From the NCBI RefSeq assembly GCF_003970795.1, contig NZ_RWKW01000056.1:1-64000 (forward strand): a stretch of 64,000 nucleotides of DNA, given 5' to 3'. The position numbers were made by a program, and so were the translations under genes. The notes under the pieces were generated by a model. The model was not told the DNA's origin, searched no databases, and worked only from the letters and a program-made list of their open reading frames with translations. The stretch comes from Aquibium carbonis. GTDB lineage: Bacteria; Pseudomonadota; Alphaproteobacteria; Rhizobiales; Rhizobiaceae. This document shows, one piece after another, positions 37,021-44,461 of the stretch. Every line of letters starts with the position of its first letter. The stretch's first letter is position 1.

Positions 37021-37956
37021 CTACGCCATTGCGCCGCCCCGCGACCGTGCCTCGTCGGGTCCGCTCGCCAGTTCACGTTCCATCTGTGCGAACCCGTAAT
37101 CGGGAACGATCTCGCCCGTCCGATCACTGATCCGGTGCCAGTTCGCAACAACGCCGCGAGGCGCATCCGCGCCGCCGCCGACATGCACGCCCGTGGTCAG
37201 CGTCACGTTGGAGCGCGCGAAGTGGCCGGCCCCTGCGCAGAGAATGGCCCGTGTCGGCGCATCCTCCGACACCAGCGCCAGCAGGGCGGGACTGACGAGA
37301 TCGGGTGAAAGTCGCGCGAAGCTCTCTTCTGACAGCAATCCGTCCGTCATCGCGGTTGCCGCGGTCGGCGCCAGGCAATTGACCTTGATACCGTACTTTT
37401 CCCCTTCGAGGGCGAGCGTCTGCATGAGGCCGACCAGAGCCATCTTCGCTGCCCCGTAGTTGGCTTGGCCGAAATTGCCGAACAGGCCGGAGGACGACGT
37501 GGTCATCACCACGCGGCCATGGCGCTGCTCCCGCATGATGTCCCACACCGCCTTGGTGCAGATCGCCGACCCCATGAGATGCACGTCGACCACCGCACGG
37601 AATTCGGCCATGGTCATTTTGGCGAAGCTCCGGTCACGCAGGATCCCGGCGTTGTTCACCAGGATGTCGACCCGCCCCCAGGTTGCCATGACGCGCGCGA
37701 CCATCTCCTCGATACCGGCTTCGTCCGTGACAGACGCCGCGAATGCGAGCGCTTCGCCGCTGGCGTCGGCGATCTCGCGCGCCACCCGCTCGGCGGCTTC
37801 CAGGTTCATGTCGTTGACGAGGACCCGTGAGCCGAGACGGGCAAGCAACATGGCATGCGACCGGCCAAGTCCGCCGCCCGCACCTGTCACGATCGACACG
37901 CGACCACGCAGTTCCGATCCGATCTCTTCGACGTGTTCCATCATGTTTTCACTCAC
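37021..37956 (-). CDS. SDR family dehydrogenase, 3-hydroxyacyl-CoA dehydrogenase-like
   Basis: 311 residues, longer than the usual ~250. The Rossmann loop is TGAGGGLG (24-31), NNAG is at 101-104, and the catalytic residues are Ser155 (TTSSSG), Tyr167 and Lys171 (YGAAK). The sequence resembles the N-terminal dehydrogenase part of peroxisomal multifunctional enzyme type 2 (ILVNNAGILRDRSFAKMT), which oxidises 3-hydroxyacyl-CoA; a C-terminal extension of ~50 residues is also seen in that subgroup. It follows the tetR gene by 82 nt in the same direction and lies beyond the CoA-ligase/crotonase genes, so a step in the same acyl-CoA breakdown pathway is plausible. Confidence 0.85.
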   Translation of the reverse strand: MSENMMEHVEEIGSELRGRVSIVTGAGGGLGRSHAMLLARLGSRVLVNDMNLEAAERVAREIADASGEALAFAASVTDEAGIEEMVARVMATWGRVDILVNNAGILRDRSFAKMTMAEFRAVVDVHLMGSAICTKAVWDIMREQRHGRVVMTTSSSGLFGNFGQANYGAAKMALVGLMQTLALEGEKYGIKVNCLAPTAATAMTDGLLSEESFARLSPDLVSPALLALVSEDAPTRAILCAGAGHFARSNVTLTTGVHVGGGADAPRGVVANWHRISDRTGEIVPDYGFAQMERELASGPDEARSRGGAMA

Positions 37957-38038
37957 CAGACAAAGAGTTGAATTTCCCGGAAGCGGTTCCTCGCTCGCGG
38001 GCCGTCGCCGGGCGCCCGCGCGCCCTGGAAGAAAGAGA

Positions 38039-38737
38039 CTAGGCCGGCTTGCCCTTGCGGCAGATGGCGAGGAAACCCGCGGCCATGAAGGTGGACATGC
38101 GCTGCTTCACGGCGGCGAAGTCGTCGGATCGGCACAGACCGCCCGACAGCTTGTCGATGCGGCCAGTGCGCGCCAACGTCAGCATCAGCGCGCCCGTGAC
38201 GAAATGATAGCCCCAGAAGATATCCTCTTCCGCGCAGTCGGGCAGCGCCTGCTTGAGAAGCCCGATCAGCCGCAGCACCACCGGATCGAAATGCTCGTCC
38301 ATCATCGCCGCGCCCCATTCGGGCGTGTTGGCAACCTGGGAGGCGAGCGCGGCGTAGTTGCGCCAACCCTCGCCACCCTCGATGTAGAGATCGAGGTCGG
38401 TATCGAGAAAGGCGCGCAGCGCGCCCTCGACCGTCGGACTGCCGGCGCTCGCCTGCTCGTATGCGTCGAGCATGCGCATGCGCCGCTCGCTGGTCACCAC
38501 CGCGCGGCGCGCGAAGACCTGGTCGAACAGCGCCTTCTTGTCATCGAAATAGTAGTTGATCAGCGTGTGGTGCACCGAAATCCGCTTGGCGACGTCCTTG
38601 AGCGTCACGCCATAGAGACCGTGCTGGGAAAACAGATGCTCCGCCGCATCCAGAATCTGCTCGATCATCTCGGCGCGTTGCTCGGCCTTGGTGGATGCCT
38701 TTCGACGTGCCGGCTTCTTCTCGTTCAATTCAGCCAT
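38039..38737 (-). CDS. TetR family transcriptional regulator
   Basis: 232 residues from the ATG at 38737. A Lys/Arg-rich start is followed by a TetR helix-turn-helix (IEQILDAAEHLFSQHGLYGVT, then VAKRISVHHTLINYYFDDKKALF) and an all-helical ligand domain of the kind seen in regulators of acyl-CoA genes. The start is uncertain: the frame is open to an ATG at 38962 (75 more residues), and a candidate promoter lies just upstream of that point. I prefer 38737 because family members begin shortly before the first helix, though its ribosome site is poor. It lies between the ABC/CoA-ligase/crotonase cluster and the SDR gene, and probably controls both. Confidence 0.85.
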   Translation of the reverse strand: MAELNEKKPARRKASTKAEQRAEMIEQILDAAEHLFSQHGLYGVTLKDVAKRISVHHTLINYYFDDKKALFDQVFARRAVVTSERRMRMLDAYEQASAGSPTVEGALRAFLDTDLDLYIEGGEGWRNYAALASQVANTPEWGAAMMDEHFDPVVLRLIGLLKQALPDCAEEDIFWGYHFVTGALMLTLARTGRIDKLSGGLCRSDDFAAVKQRMSTFMAAGFLAICRKGKPA

Positions 38738-39187
38738 CCTTTTCGTCGCCGCGACCCGAAAGCGGCCATTCCGCCCTTCGCGGAGCCGGCCATTCGGGTC
38801 CATTCGGTCCGTATGGCGAACGACGACGCCATTTGTCCAGCTTGCCAGCGCCGATGACATGCGATCACGTTCCGCATGCGAGGCGACTTGACGCCGGTTC
38901 ATCGATATCAGCTTCAAGGCTTCCTCGCCCGCAAAGTCGCCCTGCCCGCCCGTGCAGGTCATCCATGATCGGGCGGTGCAGCCATGTCAATATTCACTAT
39001 CGAGTGTGTTAGTTTAAAACCGACATCCATCGAGGTCATGGCGGAGCATTCGTTGGGATGGCTCCGCCACAGGCGTCTCCGGTCGTCGGGTCTGGTTGCC
39101 GCGCACAGCCGGCAGGCGCTCCTCTTCGGCGGACGTGATGGCAATCCGGCTCCGGCCGGCTCCGGAACGGGAAAACGGCGAAACCGT
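38738..39187. other. 450-nt gap between crotonase gene and tetR
   Basis: No convincing gene. It contains the promoter/operator candidate at 38989-39017, a direct repeat of CCGGAGCCGG on the minus strand near 39140-39165, and possibly the N-terminal extension of the TetR frame. I saw no clear terminator for the long cluster that ends at 39188. Confidence 0.5.
38989..39017 (-). promoter_or_regulatory. Candidate tetR promoter with operator in the spacer
   Basis: On the minus strand TTAAAC (39017-39012) and AATATT (38994-38989) are 17 bp apart. The spacer holds the inverted repeat CACT-ATCG-AGTG (38995-39006 on the plus strand). This is the most AT-rich spot in the gap. Both hexamers are only fair matches to the consensus, so this is tentative; the arrangement fits TetR autoregulation. 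Confidence 0.4.
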
Positions 39188-39982
39188 TCAACTGCCATCG
39201 ATGTAGCGTGGATGCCGTTTCTCTCGAAAGGCCGCCAGTCCTTCGGCGAGATCCCCGCCAAGGAGATGGGTGGCGAAACGGTCCAGTTCGGCCCGGATGC
39301 GTTCGGCCCGCCTGTCGTCACGCGCGATGCGCCCGGTCAACGCCTTGACGTGGCGGTTGGCCTCGGGGCTTGCCCGGCAGATGTCGCCCGCCAATTGTCC
39401 GGCGCGCCGCAAGAGCTCTCCAGCGGAAACGACCTCGTTGACGAGCCCCCATTCGGCAGCGGTGCCGGCATCGATCAGGGCCGCGGTGTAGAAGAGCTGG
39501 GCCGCGCGCAGCGGGCCGATGCGCTCGACGAGCCTCACCGAGGCGCCACCCGCCGGCACGACGCCGTATCGCGTGTGCCCGTCGCCGATCATCGCCGTTT
39601 CGGCGGCGATGACGATGTCGCAGCACAACAGGATCTCGAGTCCGCCTGCAACGGCGACGCCGTTCACCGCGCCGATGACCGGCACCGGCAGGTCCTCGAC
39701 CATCTGGATGATGTCCTGGTTGGCGCGCAGCGTGTCGATCAGCCGGCTACCACCGGCCTCGAGCGCGGCTTCGAATTCGGCCAGGTCGCCGCCCGCACAG
39801 AAGGCCCGGCCGGTCCCGGTCAGGATCACGCACTGCAGCCCGGGCATTTGGGCGACGGCCTCCAGCCTCTGCGCCAGCGAGCGCATCATCGCTGCGGATG
39901 CAGCGTTCAGGTTGTCCGGACGGTTCAGCGTGAGGATGGCAATGCCGTCCTCGACCACCAGCAGCACAGGTTCGTCTGTCAT
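39188..39982 (-). CDS. Crotonase-superfamily protein (enoyl-CoA hydratase/isomerase family), atypical active site
   Basis: 264 residues with the crotonase fold signatures: LNRPDNLNA (19-27), the first oxyanion-hole segment AFCAGGDLAEFE (60-71) and the second NGVAVAGGLEILL (107-119). Aligned by eye with enoyl-CoA hydratase, without gaps around the AGG motif, the two catalytic glutamates are replaced by His136 (GDGHTRYG) and Gln162 (RAAQLF). It is therefore unlikely to be a simple hydratase; other superfamily reactions (isomerase, hydrolase, C-C lyase) should be considered. The start overlaps the stop of the CoA-ligase gene by ATGA. Confidence 0.88.
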   Translation of the reverse strand: MTDEPVLLVVEDGIAILTLNRPDNLNAASAAMMRSLAQRLEAVAQMPGLQCVILTGTGRAFCAGGDLAEFEAALEAGGSRLIDTLRANQDIIQMVEDLPVPVIGAVNGVAVAGGLEILLCCDIVIAAETAMIGDGHTRYGVVPAGGASVRLVERIGPLRAAQLFYTAALIDAGTAAEWGLVNEVVSAGELLRRAGQLAGDICRASPEANRHVKALTGRIARDDRRAERIRAELDRFATHLLGGDLAEGLAAFREKRHPRYIDGS

Positions 39983-41871
39983 GGCTCTCCCTGCTCCGCA
40001 ATGTCGAAACTCTGCGGCAAGGGAGCCAGCGTCCTGGCGAGCGCGATCCGTTGCTCCGGCGTTGCGCCGGCAAGCCGCACATGCACGCAGGTCCGCTTCT
40101 GATGGTCCAGTGACACCTCGGTTTTCACCGCAACACCGGGCCCACAGACGCGCTCGGCCTCCAGCCGCACCTTTTCCACGATCGCGCGGTCGCGCAGGTC
40201 CGGCTTGAAGATTTTCCCGACGGCCGTGACCGGAAGCGCGTCGATGACGATCACCGTGCGAGGGCGCGCAGGCGGTTCGTGAACCCTGGCCTCCAGAAAG
40301 GCCTTGAGTGCGTCGACATCGATGCTGGCGCCGGGCGCGGGAACGACGAAGAGCGCCGGCACCTCGCCGGCATATTGGTCCGGCATCCCAACGGCGGCGC
40401 TGATGTGCACGCCATCGAAACTGTTGGCCACATCCTCGATCGCGGCGGGATCGATGTTGTGGCCGCTGCGAACGATCAGGTCCTTCTCGCGACCGGTCAG
40501 CACCAGGCGCTCGTCTTCGGTCAGGTACCCGACGTCTCCGGTGGTCAGCCAGCCGTCCGGACCAAGCGTGCCGATGTTGTGGACCGGATCGACATAGCCC
40601 GGGAAGACCTGTCGCCCCTTGACCTGCACCAATCCGCTTTCGCCCGGCGCGCAAGGCACGTCGTCGGAGCCGAGCCTGACGATCCTCGTGCGGGAAAACG
40701 GCGCGCGAAACCCGACGCTTCCCGCCACCGGCTCGCCTCGCCCCGGGTTGAAGGCGATCGCCGCGGCGGTCTCTGTCATGCCGTAGGTCTCGAACAGGCG
40801 AATGCCGGTGGTCGCTTCGAAGCGCGCGCCGATTTCCTTCGGCAGCACGGCGCCGCCCGTGCCGGCCATGCGCACGGAGGTGACGTCGCAACCCTTCGGA
40901 AAGCTGTTGGTCAACGCGGCGATCGAAGTCGGAACCCCGCCGATCACGGTGGCGCGAAAATGCTCGACGATCGGCCAGTAGTTCTCCACCACGGCCGGTG
41001 GCCGCAGCGCATAGGGAGACGGCACGACGACGTGTCCGCCCGCCGCCAGCACCGACAGTCCCACCGTCATGGTCCCTCCGACATGAAAGAAGGGAAAGCC
41101 GTTGATGACGGTGTCGGTCTCGCTGTAGGCGAACACCTGCGCGAAGCCGAAGGCGGCGTGGATCTGGTTGCCATGCGTCAGCTGAACCAGCTTCGGGCGC
41201 CCCGTCGTGCCGCCGGTGTGGAACAGCGCACAGACCGTGTTGCTGTCGGAAGACGGCTCGAATTCGAGCCTTTCGCCACCATGCCCGCCAAGCGCTTTCT
41301 CCAGCCGGATGTATCCGGCCGGGAGTTCCTCGTCCCTGTTTCCACCGACGACGATGACCCGTTCGAGCGTCGCCACATCGGCCAGAAGGCCTGCGGCTTT
41401 CGTCCAGCAGGTCTCGTCAAGGTGGCGCGAAGGGATGACGAGGACCGTCGCCTTTTCGGCTGAAAGCAGGTCGAGGATGGCGTCGCGGCTGAGAAGGTAG
41501 TTCAGCGTGCTCGCCACGCCCGCCACCTGCGCGCCGAGCAGCAGCACAGGCAACTCGGGAACCGTCGGCGCCAGGAAGGCGGCGACGCCCCTGCCCGGCT
41601 CGAGGCCGAGCGATCGGAACAGATTGGCCGCGCGCGTGATCTCCGCAAGCAGTTGAGCGTGCGTGAGCGACGACCCGATGGCGGCCGGGTCCGGCGAATG
41701 CAGCACGGTCAAGGCTTTCCGGTCTCCGCCATGACGCGCGGTGGCCAGGAACAGATCATGGAGGTTTCGCGCGGTCACGAGCTCGTCGTAGGGCCGGCTC
41801 TCGATGGCGACGATGTCCTCGATCGTGCGAACGTCGAGGACGGGACGGGTCGTCTTCAGTTCCCTCGTCAT
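39979..41871 (-). CDS. AMP-binding acyl-CoA synthetase
   Basis: 630 residues of the ANL superfamily. The phosphate loop is HTGGTTGRPKL (normally S/T-S/T-G-T-T-G). Other landmarks are the A5-like FETYGMTETAA, GWLTTGDVGYL, the hinge region LTGREKDLIVRSGHNIDP and the catalytic Lys in VTAVGKIFKPDLR. The N-terminal ~30 residues and the length suggest a fatty-acyl or aromatic/cyclic-acid CoA ligase. It shares one base with the stop of the ABC ATPase gene upstream (TGATG) and overlaps the crotonase gene downstream. Import and CoA activation are therefore encoded as one unit. Confidence 0.92.
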   Translation of the reverse strand: MTRELKTTRPVLDVRTIEDIVAIESRPYDELVTARNLHDLFLATARHGGDRKALTVLHSPDPAAIGSSLTHAQLLAEITRAANLFRSLGLEPGRGVAAFLAPTVPELPVLLLGAQVAGVASTLNYLLSRDAILDLLSAEKATVLVIPSRHLDETCWTKAAGLLADVATLERVIVVGGNRDEELPAGYIRLEKALGGHGGERLEFEPSSDSNTVCALFHTGGTTGRPKLVQLTHGNQIHAAFGFAQVFAYSETDTVINGFPFFHVGGTMTVGLSVLAAGGHVVVPSPYALRPPAVVENYWPIVEHFRATVIGGVPTSIAALTNSFPKGCDVTSVRMAGTGGAVLPKEIGARFEATTGIRLFETYGMTETAAAIAFNPGRGEPVAGSVGFRAPFSRTRIVRLGSDDVPCAPGESGLVQVKGRQVFPGYVDPVHNIGTLGPDGWLTTGDVGYLTEDERLVLTGREKDLIVRSGHNIDPAAIEDVANSFDGVHISAAVGMPDQYAGEVPALFVVPAPGASIDVDALKAFLEARVHEPPARPRTVIVIDALPVTAVGKIFKPDLRDRAIVEKVRLEAERVCGPGVAVKTEVSLDHQKRTCVHVRLAGATPEQRIALARTLAPLPQSFDIAEQGEP

Positions 41872-43367
41872 CAGTGCACGGCCGCGTACATGATCGTTTC
41901 GTCGTCGGCCTTGTTGCCTTCGAACTCCTCCACGATGCGGCCTTGCCGGCAGACGAGAATCCGGTCCGACAACTGCAATACTTCCGGCAGGTAGGAGGAG
42001 ATCACCATCACCGCGATGCCTTCGTCGGCAAGCCGGTTGATGAGCTGATGGATTTCGGCGATCGCGCCCACGTCGACGCCGCGCGTCGGCTCATCGAAGA
42101 TCACCAGTTTCGGTTTCTGCACGAGCGCCTTGGCGACCACCACCTTCTGCTGGTTGCCGCCGGACAGTTCGATGACCTTGGCGTCGGCGTTGATCGCCTT
42201 GACGTTCAGCAGTCCGATCCACTCCTCGGCGATCGTGCGCATCTCGCGCATCGAGACGGTCGGCGACTTCGTCCGGCCGCCGGCCATCGCCGCGATGTGG
42301 ATGTTCTCCGCGATCGACATCGTCTCGAAGAACCCTTCGAGCTTTCGGTCCTCGGTGACGTAGATGATTCCGTCGCGCACGGCCGGCCGCGGTACGCGGT
42401 AGCGGACCGATCGACCGTTGAGCCGCACCTGGCCGCCGTGGAAGAGATCTCGTTTCAGGACCCCGGAAACCACCTTCGCAGCCTCTGTCCGACCCGATCC
42501 GATGAGGCCGAACACACCCGTGATCTGGCCGGCAAACACGGAAAACGACGTGTTTCGAACGAGATTGCCCATCGAGAGGTTCTGGACGCTGAGAACCTTG
42601 TCGCCCGCCGTGCGGACCTTGCGATCCTTGTGCGAACCGATGTATCCGCCGCTCAGCGTCCGCCCCACCATGGCCCGCACGATCTTTTCGCGATCGAACG
42701 CGGAGGTGACGTCGGTGACGACGTGTTCGCCGTCGCGCATCACGGTGATGCGGTCGGCGATCGACAGCGCCTCCTCGAGCGCATGGCTGATGAAGATGAT
42801 CGACACGCCGCGACGCTTGAGCCGGCCGACGAGCGAGAAGAACTGGTGTTTCTCCTCCGGTGTCAGGGTGGCGGTCGGCTCGTCGAAAATGATGACCTGC
42901 GCGTTGTGGTGCACGGCGCGCGCGATCTCGACCATCTGCTTCTGGCCGGCGCCGAGCGCCGCCACCATCGCGGTGGGGTCCACCTGGAAATTGAGGGACT
43001 GCAGGAATTGCTGGCCGGCAATGTAGATGCCCCGCAGCCGATGGAACCGCTTCTGGTCGGTCAGGTAGATGTTCTGCGCCACGGTGAGAGACGGAACGAG
43101 ACTGGTCTCCTGGTAGACCATGGCGATGCCGCGACCCAGCGCTTCCGACGGCGACGCGAAGGCCACCCCCGCACCGTCGATCAACACCTCGCCTGCGGTC
43201 GGCTGCACGACGCCCGCGATCATCTTGGTCAGCGTCGACTTGCCGGCGCCATTCTCGCCCAGGAGAGCATGCACCTCGCCGCGCTCGAGGGTGAAGGACA
43301 CATCCTTCACCGCCGGTATGCCGCGATACTCCTTGGTGACGTTGCGCAGTTCAACGATCGGCGTCAT
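41871..43367 (-). CDS. Sugar-type ABC transporter ATPase (RbsA/MglA family, two ATPase domains)
   Basis: 498 residues with two tandem ATPase domains as in RbsA/MglA. Domain 1 has Walker A GENGAGKST and Walker B VIIFDEPTATLT; its signature is degenerate (GAGQKQM), which is usual. Domain 2 has the family's altered P-loop GLIGSGRTE, signature LSGGNQQKVV and Walker B LVIFDEPTRGVDVG. It energises the two RbsC-type permeases of this cluster. The start overlaps the propeller gene upstream by ATGA. Confidence 0.94.
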   Translation of the reverse strand: MTPIVELRNVTKEYRGIPAVKDVSFTLERGEVHALLGENGAGKSTLTKMIAGVVQPTAGEVLIDGAGVAFASPSEALGRGIAMVYQETSLVPSLTVAQNIYLTDQKRFHRLRGIYIAGQQFLQSLNFQVDPTAMVAALGAGQKQMVEIARAVHHNAQVIIFDEPTATLTPEEKHQFFSLVGRLKRRGVSIIFISHALEEALSIADRITVMRDGEHVVTDVTSAFDREKIVRAMVGRTLSGGYIGSHKDRKVRTAGDKVLSVQNLSMGNLVRNTSFSVFAGQITGVFGLIGSGRTEAAKVVSGVLKRDLFHGGQVRLNGRSVRYRVPRPAVRDGIIYVTEDRKLEGFFETMSIAENIHIAAMAGGRTKSPTVSMREMRTIAEEWIGLLNVKAINADAKVIELSGGNQQKVVVAKALVQKPKLVIFDEPTRGVDVGAIAEIHQLINRLADEGIAVMVISSYLPEVLQLSDRILVCRQGRIVEEFEGNKADDETIMYAAVH

Positions 43368-44461
43368 CGTCCGTCTTCCCGGTCTGTCACGAGACTTTCG
43401 CGCGCGACCGAGACGATGACGTCGTCCCCGCGCGCTGCAATGAACAACCGCTCTCGATGCTCGACCGCGCAGGTGACCCCATGCGTCGCGCCGTCAGCGC
43501 GGCTCTGCAGGCTCGAGCGCGGCTGGAACGAGCGGTCGAGCTGGACGCACAACCCCGCCGACATGGTCGGCGCCCAGGGCTTCAGAATGCCGAGATGCTT
43601 GACGCCCCCGCCTTGCAGCGATTCATAGAAGCTGCGCCCCGATCGCAGCCTCGGCGCAACCCAGTAGGCCTCGGGTACCTCGGCCATCATGCGCGAGCGG
43701 TAAGCCGGCTCGCGCAGCACGAACTCGACGAGCTGACTGCGGGGGGCAAACATGGCCAGCCAGAACCCGTCCGCGCCTTTCGACAGACGGCCGGGATAGC
43801 CGGGCAGGTCGGCAATCAGGACCCGCGGCGTGTCCGCTCGCTCGAGATCGACCCGCGCGAGCCGGTGTTGCCAGGCTTCGGAAAACACCAGCCCGTTGCC
43901 GTCGACGACCACGCCTGCGGGCCAGGCCAGGCCAGCGGCGATGCGGCTGGCCGATCCGCTGTCGAGATCGATACGCCAGATGCTTCCCGACGCGTTGCGC
44001 TCGAGCAGGTCGCGCTGCCAGGCGTCGGCGCCTTTCGTTGCCGAACCGACGGCCACGTAGAGGGTGCCCTCCCCGTAGGCCATGTCGGTCATGCAGATCG
44101 ATGCGGGATCGAGGCGATAGCGCCGCCCATCGCGGACCCCGCCATGGACGACGATATCACCATTCTGAAGTGCCGCGACGATACCATCCGGCAAGGATGC
44201 GATACAGGTGATCGTCGATCCAAGGTCGGTCCGGCGGTCCCACGTCCCGTTCGAGCCGAGTTCGAACAGTTCTGCGCCCGCCGACGCGACGAGCGTGTCG
44301 CCGAACATCGCCAGGCAATCCACGGTCTGGAGCGACGCGCGATCCGTCGCTTCATCGAGCGCACGGTTGGGGCGCAACGCCCCGTCGAGCGACGGCACGG
44401 TGACCGCGGCGTCACCGCGCCCGAACACGCTGTCGATCATGCGAGTGAGCCCGCCGATCAT
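43364..44461 (-). CDS. SMP-30/strictosidine-synthase-like beta-propeller protein
   Basis: 365 residues from the ATG at 44461, which overlaps the preceding gene by ATGA. Repeated propeller blades are visible (SLPDGIVAALQNGDIVVHG, AGVVVDGNGLVFSEAWQHRL), together with the LPGYP motif typical of strictosidine-synthase-like and gluconolactonase-like enzymes. There is no signal peptide, though a short hydrophobic stretch is absent too, so it is probably cytoplasmic. It is a relative of the C-terminal domain of the permease fusion just upstream. Enzymes of this fold act as lactonases or esterases or as Pictet-Spenglerases; lactone or ester hydrolysis is the more likely role in a bacterium. Confidence 0.85.
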   Translation of the reverse strand: MIGGLTRMIDSVFGRGDAAVTVPSLDGALRPNRALDEATDRASLQTVDCLAMFGDTLVASAGAELFELGSNGTWDRRTDLGSTITCIASLPDGIVAALQNGDIVVHGGVRDGRRYRLDPASICMTDMAYGEGTLYVAVGSATKGADAWQRDLLERNASGSIWRIDLDSGSASRIAAGLAWPAGVVVDGNGLVFSEAWQHRLARVDLERADTPRVLIADLPGYPGRLSKGADGFWLAMFAPRSQLVEFVLREPAYRSRMMAEVPEAYWVAPRLRSGRSFYESLQGGGVKHLGILKPWAPTMSAGLCVQLDRSFQPRSSLQSRADGATHGVTCAVEHRERLFIAARGDDVIVSVARESLVTDREDGR

